This document shows positions 26,054 through 35,391 of a stretch of 64,000 nucleotides of DNA, one piece after another. The notes below the pieces were generated by a model. The model searched no databases. It was not told the DNA's origin and worked only from the letters and a program-made list of their open reading frames with translations. Position 1 is the first letter of the stretch. Every line of letters begins with the position of its first letter. The DNA is taken from NCBI RefSeq assembly GCF_009792795.1, contig NZ_VKHQ01000004.1, positions 368,659-432,658 of the forward strand, given 5' to 3'. A program made the translations under genes and the position numbers. Origin of the DNA: Cognatiluteimonas profundi. GTDB lineage: Bacteria > Pseudomonadota > Gammaproteobacteria > Xanthomonadales > Xanthomonadaceae.

Positions 26054-26863
26054 CTACTGTCCCGAAGGCACCAGCAGCAACAGGGCCGCGGCGAGCACGA
26101 TCCGATACAGGGCGAAGGCCGTGAAACGGTGGCTCTGGATATACCGCAACAGCCACTTCACCGAGACGAATGCGGTGCCCATGGCGGCCACGAATGCGAC
26201 CGCCAGCGCGGTCCAGTCCTCGCCCCCGATGCCGCCATCCTTGTACACCGCCAGCAACTGGTAACCGGTGGCGGCGAACATCGTCGGAATACCAAGCAGG
26301 AACGCGAACTCGGTGGCCGCCACCCGGTTGGTGGTGCCCGACAGCAGCGCCACGAAGATGGTGACCGACGAGCGCGAGGTTCCGGGAAACACGCCGGCCA
26401 CCACCTGCGCGATGCCGACCAGCACCGCGGTTGTCCATGACACCTCGACCCGTTCGCCCAGCGCCTGCGCGCGGCGCGCCGCCAGCTGCTCGGCCACCAG
26501 CATCCAGATCGCGCCGATCACCAGCGCCCAGGCCACCGGCCGGATCGTCGTCGGCAATTCCCAGCCCAGTTTCTTGACCACCAGGCCCAGCACGGCGGTC
26601 GCGAGGAAGGCCACGGCGAGTTTCAGGGAATAGCTGCGCGCTTCGGGACGCGTGGCGAAGCCGACCACCAGTTCCCACAGCCGCTGCCGGTAGATCAGCA
26701 CGATGGCGAGGATGGCGCCGGCCTGGATGGCGATGTTGAACAGGTCGCTGCGATGTCCCAGCCAGCGCTCGGCGATGAGCAGGTGCCCGGTGCTGGAAAT
26801 CGGCAGGAATTCGGTGACACCTTCGATCACGCCGAGCAGGACGGCAGCCAGGAAGTCGGTCAT
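26054..26863 (-). CDS. uppP: Undecaprenyl-diphosphatase UppP (BacA)
   Basis: Membrane phosphatase that regenerates undecaprenyl phosphate, the lipid carrier for peptidoglycan and O-antigen synthesis. Loss or overexpression changes bacitracin resistance in family members. The 269-residue protein has about eight hydrophobic helices and the two active-site motifs: EGVTEFLPISSTGHL near the N-terminus and the PGTSRSS phosphate loop near 163-169. ATG 26863 gives the usual length. The divergent gap to glnA carries the nitrogen-regulatory sites. Confidence 0.95.
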   Translation of the reverse strand: MTDFLAAVLLGVIEGVTEFLPISSTGHLLIAERWLGHRSDLFNIAIQAGAILAIVLIYRQRLWELVVGFATRPEARSYSLKLAVAFLATAVLGLVVKKLGWELPTTIRPVAWALVIGAIWMLVAEQLAARRAQALGERVEVSWTTAVLVGIAQVVAGVFPGTSRSSVTIFVALLSGTTNRVAATEFAFLLGIPTMFAATGYQLLAVYKDGGIGGEDWTALAVAFVAAMGTAFVSVKWLLRYIQSHRFTAFALYRIVLAAALLLLVPSGQ

Positions 26864-26912
26864 GGGGCACGGGGCAGTTGGGGAGCGCGGAGCATAGCCG
26901 AGCAACGGACGT

Positions 26913-26927
26913 GCACCTCGACAGTGC
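26913..26927. promoter_or_regulatory. NtrC-box 1 upstream of glnA
   Basis: GCAC-N7-GTGC with perfect dyad ends. The fuller form TGCACC-N5-AGTGCA (26912-26928) differs from the enterobacterial NtrC consensus TGCACC-N5-GGTGCA at one base. The centre is about 116 bases before the predicted sigma-54 start. Confidence 0.7.
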
Positions 26928-26943
26928 AAGGCATCCACGACAG

Positions 26944-26958
26944 GCACCCAAAGTGTGC
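26944..26958. promoter_or_regulatory. NtrC-box 2 upstream of glnA
   Basis: GCAC-N7-GTGC again. Its centre lies 31 bases (three helical turns) downstream of box 1, like the paired NtrC enhancer sites of the E. coli glnA promoter. The centre is about 85 bases before the predicted start. Confidence 0.7.
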
Positions 26959-27009
26959 ATTCGGGGCTGCCGACGTTCACCCAGCCGCGGAAATGCTGGG
27001 CCCACAGGC

Positions 27010-27024
27010 TGGCACGGGCCTTGC
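27010..27024 (+). promoter_or_regulatory. Sigma-54 (RpoN) promoter of glnA
   Basis: TGGCAC-N5-TTGC matches the -24/-12 consensus TGGCACG-N4-TTGC exactly. The predicted start is near 27036, leaving a leader of about 46 bases with GGAG at 27072-27075 before ATG 27082. Confidence 0.82.
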
Positions 27025-27081
27025 TAACACCTTGGCAGCAGCTCGTCCCGCCGTATCCAACCTCGCCGCCCGGAGTTTCCC

Positions 27082-28491
27082 ATGTCGCTCGAAAACGTCG
27101 AAAAAATGATCAAGGACCACCATGTCGAATTCGTCGACCTGCGCTTCGCCGACATGCGCGGCGTGCAGCACCACGTGACCTTCCCCAAGTCGATCATCGA
27201 TGCCAGCCTGTTCGAGGACGGCAAGATGTTCGACGGCTCCAGCATCTCCGGCTGGAAGGGCATCCACCAGTCCGACATGGTGCTGCTGCCCGATGCGTCG
27301 ACCGCATTCCTGGATCCGTTCACCGCCGATCCGACGCTGGTGCTGACCTGCGACATCCTCGATCCGGCGACGATGCAGGCGTACTCGCGCGACCCGCGCG
27401 GCGTCGCGCGTCGCGCCGAGGCCTACCTCAAGTCCAGCGGCATCGCCGAGCAGGCGTTCTTCGGCCCGGAGCCGGAGTTCTTCATCTTCGACTCGGTGCG
27501 CTACGCCAATGAAATGGGCCACACCTTCTTCCACATCGATTCGGAAGAAGCCCACTGGAACTCCGCCAAGGAATACGCCGGCGGCAACAGCGGCTACCGT
27601 CCCGGCATCAAGGGCGGCTACTTCCCGGTTGCGCCGCTGGACTCGCTGCACGACCTGCGCGCGGAGATGTGCAAGACGCTCGAAGCCGTCGGCATCGAGG
27701 TCGAGGTGCACCACCACGAAGTCGCCAACGCCGGCCAGTGCGAGATCGGCACCAAGTTCAGCACGCTGGTGAAAAAGGCCGACGACCTGCTGACGATGAA
27801 GTACATCATCAAGAACGTCGCGCACCGCAACGGCAAGACCGCGACCTTCATGCCCAAGCCCATCGTCGGCGACAACGGCAGCGGCATGCACGTGCACCAG
27901 AGCCTGGCCAAGGGCGGCACCAACCTGTTCACCGGCGACGGCTACGGTGGCCTGTCGCAGATGGCGCTGTGGTACATCGGCGGCATCTTCAAGCATGCGC
28001 GCGCGATCAACGCCTTCGCCAACTCGACCACCAACTCCTACAAGCGCCTGGTGCCGGGCTTCGAGGCGCCGGTGATGCTGGCGTACTCGGCAAGCAATCG
28101 TTCGGCGTCGTGCCGCATCCCCTACGTATCGAATCCGAAGGCGCGCCGCATCGAGATCCGCTTCCCCGATCCGATGAACTCGGGTTACCTGATCTTCGCC
28201 GCGCTGATGATGGCCGGCCTGGACGGCATCAAGAACCAGATCGATCCGGGCGCGCCCAGCGACAAGGATCTCTACGACCTGCCGCCCGAGGAAGAGAAGA
28301 ACATCCCGACCGTGTGCCACTCGCTCGACCAGGCACTCGAAGCGCTGGACAAGGATCGCGACTTCCTCAAGGCCGGCGGCGTGTTCACCGACGATTTCAT
28401 CGACGCCTACATCGGCCTGAAGATGAAGGAAGTCACCGCGTTCCGCGCCGCGACGCATCCGCTGGAATACCAGATGTATTACGCCATCTGA
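27082..28491 (+). CDS. glnA: Type I glutamine synthetase
   Basis: ATP-dependent ligase making glutamine from glutamate and ammonium, the core of nitrogen assimilation. It forms a dodecamer in the cytosol. The 469-residue protein has [10 protein letters not shown] (about 49-58), [12 protein letters not shown], the [10 protein letters not shown] nucleotide site, and the adenylylation site Tyr398 in [11 protein letters not shown], so GlnE control is expected. It ends [11 protein letters not shown]. Two NtrC boxes and a sigma-54 promoter stand upstream, and ntrB-ntrC follow, giving the classic glnA-ntrBC layout. A small duplicate of its last codons lies 150 bases downstream. Confidence 0.98.
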   Translation: MSLENVEKMIKDHHVEFVDLRFADMRGVQHHVTFPKSIIDASLFEDGKMFDGSSISGWKGIHQSDMVLLPDASTAFLDPFTADPTLVLTCDILDPATMQAYSRDPRGVARRAEAYLKSSGIAEQAFFGPEPEFFIFDSVRYANEMGHTFFHIDSEEAHWNSAKEYAGGNSGYRPGIKGGYFPVAPLDSLHDLRAEMCKTLEAVGIEVEVHHHEVANAGQCEIGTKFSTLVKKADDLLTMKYIIKNVAHRNGKTATFMPKPIVGDNGSGMHVHQSLAKGGTNLFTGDGYGGLSQMALWYIGGIFKHARAINAFANSTTNSYKRLVPGFEAPVMLAYSASNRSASCRIPYVSNPKARRIEIRFPDPMNSGYLIFAALMMAGLDGIKNQIDPGAPSDKDLYDLPPEEEKNIPTVCHSLDQALEALDKDRDFLKAGGVFTDDFIDAYIGLKMKEVTAFRAATHPLEYQMYYAI

Positions 28492-28538
28492 TACGCCTGT
28501 CGTTGTCGCAGGTCTTGGGGTTTGGGGGCGGATGCCCG

Positions 28539-28559
28539 GCCCGCCGCAGCGCGGCGGGC
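28539..28559 (+). terminator. GC hairpin after glnA, possible terminator
   Basis: A perfect 9-bp stem (28539-28547 with 28551-28559) with a 3-base loop but no T run. It may attenuate or stabilise rather than terminate. Confidence 0.4.
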
Positions 28560-28566
28560 GTTCGGA

Positions 28567-28599
28567 AAGGATGCGCGGCGGTGCCGCGCAAACATCCTT
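28567..28599. repeat. Palindrome in the glnA-ntrB gap
   Basis: AAGGATG...CATCCTT outer arms and a GCGCGGC/GCCGCGC inner stem around GGT, with a three-base AAA bulge on the right arm. It sits directly before the vestigial glnA end. Confidence 0.6.
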
Positions 28600-28603
28600 C
28601 CCT

Positions 28604-28639
28604 CACCCGCTCGAGTACCAGATGTATTACGCAATCTAG
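28604..28639 (+). pseudogene. Relic of a second glnA 3' end
   Basis: Eleven codons plus stop spell [11 protein letters not shown], the exact C-terminus of the intact GlnA that ends at 28491. Several codons differ synonymously (CTC/CTG, GAG/GAA, GCA/GCC) and the stop is TAG instead of TGA. Homology stops abruptly upstream, where the palindrome begins. The pattern points to the tail of a former tandem glnA paralogue left after deletion, rather than a fresh duplication. It is too short to be functional. Confidence 0.65.
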
Positions 28640-28722
28640 CCGCGCGGACCTCCGCGCGATCCTTGATCGCACGCGTCGCCGAGGGCCTCGACCGGGGCCT
28701 TCGTCGTTTGCGCGGCTTGCCC

Positions 28723-28728
28723 CATAAT
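28723..28728 (+). promoter_or_regulatory. Likely -10 element, leaderless start for ntrB
   Basis: CATAAT ends exactly 6 bases before GTG 28735, and no Shine-Dalgarno sequence is visible. It suggests ntrBC can be transcribed independently of the glnA sigma-54 promoter. Confidence 0.45.
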
Positions 28729-28734
28729 GGTGCA

Positions 28735-29762
28735 GTGGAATCCGACCCCGCCCTCGATGCGCTCGTCACCCCGGTGGCCTGGGCCGCGGCCGATGGCCGG
28801 CTGCTGGGCAGCAATCGTGCATTCGCGCGCTGGCTGGGGGTCAGCGGCAAGCGCCTGGAGGGATTGCCCCTGCCCGCGCTGGAACTCGAGGGCGATGGGC
28901 TGGCGCAGGTGCTGGCGAATGGCGTGGCGGGCGAGTTCGCGCGGCTGCGACGGCTGTCGCTGGCCTTCCCCGGCAGCGTCGCGCCCTGCTTCGCCGACAT
29001 CGTGGTCTCGCCGCGACCGGCCGGCGGCTGGTGGGTCGAGGCACATCCGGTCGACGAATTTCCGGGCGAAGACCCGGCGCTGGCACTGCCCTCGGCGCTG
29101 TCGGCGGCGCTGCGTGGCCTGGCCCATGAATTGCGCAATCCGCTGGCCGGGTTGAAGGGCGCCGCGCAATTGCTGGCGCGCCGGATCGATGACGAGGAAG
29201 GCCGCGAGCTCACGGCCCTGATCGATGCGGAAGTGGGGCGGCTGACGACCCTGCTCGATCGCCTGCTGGTGCCGACGCCGACGCAACCCTTCGAGCCGGT
29301 CAACATCCACGCGGTGCTGGAACGCGTGCTGCGCCTGGCCGAGAACGATGCGGGCTGGGCCGTGCGGCTGGTCCGCGACTACGACCCCAGCCTGCCCGAG
29401 CTGCCCGGCGACAGCGACCGGCTGGCGCAGGCGCTGTGGAACCTGGTGCGCAACGCGATCGAGGCCGGCGCGGCCAATGTCACCCTGCGCACCCGCGCCG
29501 AGCATGGCCTGCGCATCGGCGAACAGACGCACGCGCTGATGCTGCGCCTGGAGATCATCGACGACGGCCGCGGCGTACCCGACGAACTCAGCGAGCGGGT
29601 GTTCCTGCCGCTGGTCAGCGGTCGCGCCGAGGGCAGCGGACTGGGATTGGCACTGTCGCAACAGGTCGCACGCGAGCATCGCGGCTCGCTCGCCTATCGC
29701 TCGCGACCCGGGCATACGGTGTTCACCCTGCTGTTGCCGATGGACGCATCGGAGCCGGTCGC

Positions 29763-29766
<4 letters not shown>
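28735..29766 (+). CDS. ntrB: Nitrogen regulation sensor kinase NtrB (GlnL)
   Basis: Cytosolic histidine kinase/phosphatase that controls NtrC according to PII protein and 2-oxoglutarate state. The 343-residue protein has an N-terminal PAS-like domain (about 5-110), the H-box HELRNPLAGLKGAAQLL with His131, the N-box NLVRNAIEAGA, the G1 box DDGRGVP and the G2 box GSGLGLALSQQV. There is no membrane segment, as expected. The start is GTG 28735; upstream codons of the open frame overlap the glnA relic and are not homologous. Its stop overlaps the ntrC start as GTGA. Confidence 0.93.
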
Positions 29767-31184
<1,418 letters not shown>

Positions 31185-31243
31185 TGCCCGGCGCTAACAT
31201 GGCAGGCCCGATGCCTGCCCACGCATTGCAACAGGAGAACCGG

Positions 31244-31837
31244 ATGCGTCCAGTCCTGCTCATCGCCGCGCTGGCCACGGTCGCACTGTCAGCCTGTGCG
31301 ACCGCTCCCTCGTCATCGCGATCGGCGCCGGTGCCGCGCCAATCCTCATCGCCGACGATCCTCACCGCACCGGCTGCAAGCACGATCCCCGCGGCGGTCG
31401 TCCACCTTGCTGGCGCATCCGGCAGCCTGGTCAGCGGCACGCTGGCATTGGTGCCCCTGCATGGCGGCGTGCGCGTCACCGGTGATCTCGGCGGACTCGC
31501 GCCTGGCAGCCACGGCTTCCACATCCACCAGACCGGCGACTGCACGGCGGCTGACGCGTCGAGCGCCGGTGGGCACTTCAACCCGACCGGCAGCGGCCAC
31601 GGCAGGGCCGGCACCGCCATGCACCATGCGGGTGACATCGACAACATCGTCGCGGACGCGTCGGGTGTCGCCCACGTCGACGCGCAATTGCGCGGCGTCA
31701 GCCTGGGCGGCGCCGCCGCCACCGATATCGTCGGCCGTGCGCTCGTCGTGCATGCGGCGCCTGACGACTACCAGTCGCAACCGGCGGGAAATTCCGGCGC
31801 GCGGGTCGGCTGTGGCGTGATCCTGGTGCGGCGATAG
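31244..31837 (+). CDS. sodC: Periplasmic Cu/Zn superoxide dismutase, lipoprotein
   Basis: Dismutes superoxide in the envelope. The 197-residue protein has a lipobox LSAC (Cys near 18) followed by a Ser/Pro-rich linker. The SodC core has metal-ligand motifs GFHIHQTGDC, GGHFNPTGSGHG and the active-site Arg region GNSGARVGCGVI. The two cysteines expected for the conserved disulphide are present. AGGAG at 31233-31237 stands 6 bases before ATG 31244. The GTG of the following GNAT gene shares the last base of the stop codon. Confidence 0.93.
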   Translation: MRPVLLIAALATVALSACATAPSSSRSAPVPRQSSSPTILTAPAASTIPAAVVHLAGASGSLVSGTLALVPLHGGVRVTGDLGGLAPGSHGFHIHQTGDCTAADASSAGGHFNPTGSGHGRAGTAMHHAGDIDNIVADASGVAHVDAQLRGVSLGGAAATDIVGRALVVHAAPDDYQSQPAGNSGARVGCGVILVRR

Positions 31838-32340
31838 TGCCGGCAGGGACGCACGCGTATCGCATCCGCCCGGCTGACGCGGACGATTGCGAACTGCTCG
31901 CGCGCTGGGCCTGCGCGATGGCGCTGGAAACCGAACACAAGCAGCTGGATGCCGACACGGTCCGGGCTGGCGTGGCCGCCGGGCTGGCCGATCCGGCCAG
32001 GGCGAACTACTTCATCGCGATGCGCGATGACACGATGGCCGGCGGCGAAACCATCGGCACCGCCGTCGGCACCCTGATGTTCACCCGCGAGTGGAGCGAC
32101 TGGCGCAACGGCGACTGGTGGTGGATCCAGAGCGTGTACGTCGACGCGTCGCATCGGCGCCACGGCGTGTTCGCGGCGCTGTATGCGCACCTGTGGCAAC
32201 TGGCGCTGGCGACGCCCGGCGTCATCGGCCTGCGCCTGTACGTGGAGCGCGACAACGCACCCGCGCAGGCGACCTACGCCGGCCTGGGCATGCACGATGC
32301 CGGCTATCGGATCTTCGAAGCGTTGTTGCGCCAACCCTAA
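31837..32340 (+). CDS. GNAT family N-acetyltransferase
   Basis: A 167-residue acetyltransferase. Motif A reads IQSVYVDASHRRHGVFAALY (about 88-107), and motif B NAPAQATYAGLGMHDAGYRIFE lies near the end. The N-terminal half carries the family's YRIRPADADDCELLARW strand-helix. The substrate is unknown. The GTG start overlaps the sodC TAG by one base (TAGTG), so the two are probably co-translated. Confidence 0.87.
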   Translation: MPAGTHAYRIRPADADDCELLARWACAMALETEHKQLDADTVRAGVAAGLADPARANYFIAMRDDTMAGGETIGTAVGTLMFTREWSDWRNGDWWWIQSVYVDASHRRHGVFAALYAHLWQLALATPGVIGLRLYVERDNAPAQATYAGLGMHDAGYRIFEALLRQP

Positions 32341-32350
32341 CGGCGCGCGA

Positions 32351-33214
32351 CTACAGCCCGTCGCGTTCGCCCGACGCGCAGTGCACGAACAGTACCGGCA
32401 CCGCGTGCGCCGCCAGCACCGCCGCGAACTGCCGCTGCCGCGCCTGGAAGTGCGCGAAGCCGCGCTCCAGCCGCTTCCCGTCCAGGCCGGTGTCGACATT
32501 GCGCGCAGCCCACGCTGCCGGCGACAACAACGCCATCCGCGCCTCGCCGTCGGCGAAGTGCAGCAGCGGCTCGGACGCTGCATCGAGCCATTCCTCGGAT
32601 GACGGTGCGAGCAGCGCGGCTTCCAGGATCGGCCACAGCACGGCCAGGCCCGCGTGTTCGTATTGCAGCGCCATCATCGCGGCGAGGTCGTGCAGGGTGA
32701 GATAGCGGGCGTGCTCGATGCGCAGGCCGAACAGGTCCTGCGCCGCGAGCGCCGTGTCGGCGCCAGCCATGCCGCTCTCGAGCAGGTCGCTCTCGAATGC
32801 CTCACCGACCGCCGCGGCGGTGTCGGCGTCGCCTGACAGCACGAACGGCAGCAGCCGCAACGGGCCACCGGCGTATTCGGCCGATGGCGCCAGCACCGGC
32901 GGGAACCGGCCGTCGTGCGAACCGAAGGCCACGATGCGGCCGTGGTCGGCATCGCGTTGCGGTGCGCCCGCAGCCAGCTGATCCAGCGCCACATGCAGCG
33001 GCCAGCCCGGTCGCAGCAATTCGACGGCATCGCAATGCGCGCCGCTCATTGCCAGCTGCAGCGTCGCCGCCGCGGGATCGAGCCTGGCCAGGTCGCGCGC
33101 GACCAGTTCGGCCAGTGCGCCGGCATCGCGCTGCGCAAGCCACTGGCATGCCGGCTCGCTGGCCGACGACAACTCCAGCGCCAGCGCGCCGAACACGCTC
33201 GCGCGCCCGTTCAT
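32351..33214 (-). CDS. Conserved protein of unknown function
   Basis: A 287-residue soluble protein, Ala/Leu-rich and acidic, without signal peptide or membrane segments. No recognised motif was found. The central region has RIVAFGSHDGRFPPVLAPS and GGPLRLLPFVLSG, then an Ala-rich helical half. From ATG 33214 (MNGRASVFGALAL) the length is plausible; the open frame upstream has low-complexity Arg/Pro/Ser sequence typical of non-coding GC-rich DNA. It converges with the GNAT gene and is divergent from the thiolase gene. It appears to be a lineage-specific gene. Confidence 0.75.
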   Translation of the reverse strand: MNGRASVFGALALELSSASEPACQWLAQRDAGALAELVARDLARLDPAAATLQLAMSGAHCDAVELLRPGWPLHVALDQLAAGAPQRDADHGRIVAFGSHDGRFPPVLAPSAEYAGGPLRLLPFVLSGDADTAAAVGEAFESDLLESGMAGADTALAAQDLFGLRIEHARYLTLHDLAAMMALQYEHAGLAVLWPILEAALLAPSSEEWLDAASEPLLHFADGEARMALLSPAAWAARNVDTGLDGKRLERGFAHFQARQRQFAAVLAAHAVPVLFVHCASGERDGL

Positions 33215-33359
33215 CGACGATCCATATAACGACGTGCGTCGTCCGGTGCTGTGTTGGCCTGCTGCATGCGTCCCCTGTGATGGCCCTGCACCGGGGGCCG
33301 GCGTAAACTTTGTCGCATTATGCCCGTCGCTTTCGACGGGCCCGCGCGAGGTCGTCACG

Positions 33360-34637
33360 ATGCTGCTAGGCCGTCCCGTCGCCGTCCTCGGTGGCGTCCG
33401 CATTCCCTTCTGCCGGCAGAACACCGCTTACGCCGACGTTGGCAACCTGGGCATGTCGGTCCGCACACTTGGCGCGCTGGTGGAACGCTTCGGATTACAT
33501 GGGCAGCAGCTTGGCGAAGTGGCGATGGGCGCCGTCATCAAGCACAGCAGCGACTGGAACCTGGGCCGCGAAGCGACACTGTCGTCCGGCCTGTCGCCGC
33601 TGACCCCCGGCATCACCCTGCAGCGCGCCTGCGGCACGTCGCTGGATTCGATCATCACCATCGGCAACAAGATCGCGACCGGGCAGATCGAGGTCGGGAT
33701 CGGTGGCGGTTCGGACACGACGTCGGACGTTCCCATCGTGTACGGCCAATCGCTGCGCCGGCGCCTGTTGCTGGCCGCACGCGCGAAGACGACGAAGGAA
33801 AAACTCGCCGCGTTCAAGGGCTTCCATCCGCGCGAGCTCAAGCCGGAATTTCCGGGCGTGATGGAGCCGCGCACCGGCAAGTCGATGGGCGAGCATTGCG
33901 AGGACATGGCGCGCGAATGGTCGATTGCGCGCGATTCGCAGGATGAATGGGCGGTGGCGTCGCACCAGCGGCTTGCGGCCGCCTATGCGCGCGGCTTCTT
34001 CGACGACCTGGTGGTGAGCTTCCGCGGCGTCTCGCGCGACAACGTCCTGCGCGCGGACACGTCGATCGAAAAACTGGCGACCCTCAAGCCGGCGTTCGAC
34101 AAGGTGTCGGGCCACGGCACGCTGACCGCCGGCAACTCGACGCCGTTGACCGACGGCGCCGCCGCCTGCCTGCTGTCCACCGACGAATGGGCCGCCGCGC
34201 ACGGCCACGAAGTGTTGTGCCACGTGCGCGACGCGCAGGTCGCCGCGGTCGACTTCGTCCATGGCGAAGGCCTGCTGATGGCGCCGACGATCGCGGTGGC
34301 GGAGATGCTCCGGCGCAACGGGCTCACGCTGCAGGATTTCGACATCTACGAGATCCACGAAGCCTTCGCCGCGCAGGTCCTGTGCACCTTGCGTGCATGG
34401 GAAAGCGAGGACTACTGCCGCGCCCGCCTCGGCGTCGACGCGCCGCTGGGCCGCATCGACCCGGCCCGCATCAACCCCAACGGCTCGTCGCTGGCGACGG
34501 GGCATCCGTTCGCCGCGACCGGCGCGCGCATCGTCGCCACCGCGGCCAAGGAACTCGCGCAACGCGGCGGCGGTCGCTGCCTGGTGTCGATCTGCACGGC
34601 GGGTGGGATGGGCGTTGTGGCGATCCTCGAACGCTGA
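33360..34637 (+). CDS. fadI: Acetyl-CoA C-acyltransferase (thiolase, FadI type)
   Basis: Thiolase catalysing the last step of fatty acid beta-oxidation, or the reverse condensation. The 425-residue protein has the acyl-accepting Cys91 in LQRACGTSLD, the active-site His in YEIHEAFAAQ, GNSTPLTDGA, NPNGSSLATGHPFAATGAR and the second catalytic Cys in CTAGGMGV. The length and the motif spacing match FadI of the anaerobic-type FadIJ pair. No fadJ is adjacent. ATG 33360 has GAGG about 9 bases upstream. A large inverted-repeat element follows the gene. Confidence 0.9.
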   Translation: MLLGRPVAVLGGVRIPFCRQNTAYADVGNLGMSVRTLGALVERFGLHGQQLGEVAMGAVIKHSSDWNLGREATLSSGLSPLTPGITLQRACGTSLDSIITIGNKIATGQIEVGIGGGSDTTSDVPIVYGQSLRRRLLLAARAKTTKEKLAAFKGFHPRELKPEFPGVMEPRTGKSMGEHCEDMAREWSIARDSQDEWAVASHQRLAAAYARGFFDDLVVSFRGVSRDNVLRADTSIEKLATLKPAFDKVSGHGTLTAGNSTPLTDGAAACLLSTDEWAAAHGHEVLCHVRDAQVAAVDFVHGEGLLMAPTIAVAEMLRRNGLTLQDFDIYEIHEAFAAQVLCTLRAWESEDYCRARLGVDAPLGRIDPARINPNGSSLATGHPFAATGARIVATAAKELAQRGGGRCLVSICTAGGMGVVAILER

Positions 34638-34650
34638 ATCGCGTGTCGGC

Positions 34651-35370
34651 GTTTGCCTGCGGCGCTGGTAAACGCTTTCGCCGTTGGCGAGTTACTTTTC
34701 TTTGCAAGCGCCCAAAGAAAAGTAACCAAAAGAAAGGGCGCTTCCCCGATCAGAGCTAACTTGATCAGGCGGAAGCAGTCGTGATTTTCCGACTCGCCAT
34801 CCTGGCTCGATCGGAAAACGGCGCGCGTCCTGCGCGCCGCCCTCCGGGTCTGCGTAATCCAGCAGTGCCCGCACACCTTTAGCGTCAACGACGTCGGCAA
34901 AAATGGGTGCGGGTCGTCGCCGACTCTTGACCGATGTGCCAGCTCTTCGTAGGAGTTGCGTCAACTGCGACCGGACGATTCGATGTTCATGGAGGCCGCA
35001 ACCTGCCGGGTCGCCGTCGCCGCTCACGCAGTTCCCACAGGAGCCAGTGCGCTGCCGATGCCGGCGACAAGGGCCCGACGCTCGCGGCGCCGCGCGAGCG
35101 GGGCGTGCTGCACGGACAGCATCGCCAGCTCTGGCTGCTAAAGATTTCAATCGCACCGACAACTGCGCCCACCCGGAGGGCGGCGCACATGGATGTGCGC
35201 CGTTTTCAGTCGAGCCAGGATGGCGAGTCTGAAAATGGCCGAGGAGACTCGCCAGGCGAGTCAGCCTTGATCGGGGAAAGCCGCTTTCTTTTGGTTACTT
35301 TTCTTTGCGGCTCTCAAAGAAAAGTAACTCGCCAACGGCGAAAGCGTTTAACAGCGCCGCAGGCAGACCG
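34651..35370. mobile_element. Non-coding repeat element with ~200-bp inverted arms
   Basis: The left arm (34651-34849) and right arm (35172-35370) align as inverted copies with scattered differences. Shared blocks include AAAGAAAAGTAACTCGCCAA, CTTTCTTTTGGTTACTTTTC and CGAGCCAGGATGGCGAGT. The ~320-bp centre carries further REP-like pieces: AGGAGTTGCGTCAACTGCGA near 34952 and an inverted partner near 35030. No transposase is encoded. Both arms read in frame, outward, as similar short peptides (SSQDGESEN, FLLVTFL), but there is no start, codon bias or length to support genes. This fills the only gene-free gap above 300 bp. Confidence 0.7.
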
Positions 35371-35391
35371 CACCAGCACGCAAGCCAAACG

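Noticed and set aside
34692..35162. Possible protein-coding gene within the repeat element, minus strand
   Set aside because: No recognisable domain, no good start or ribosome binding site, and its sequence follows the inverted-repeat structure. It is treated as a translated repeat.
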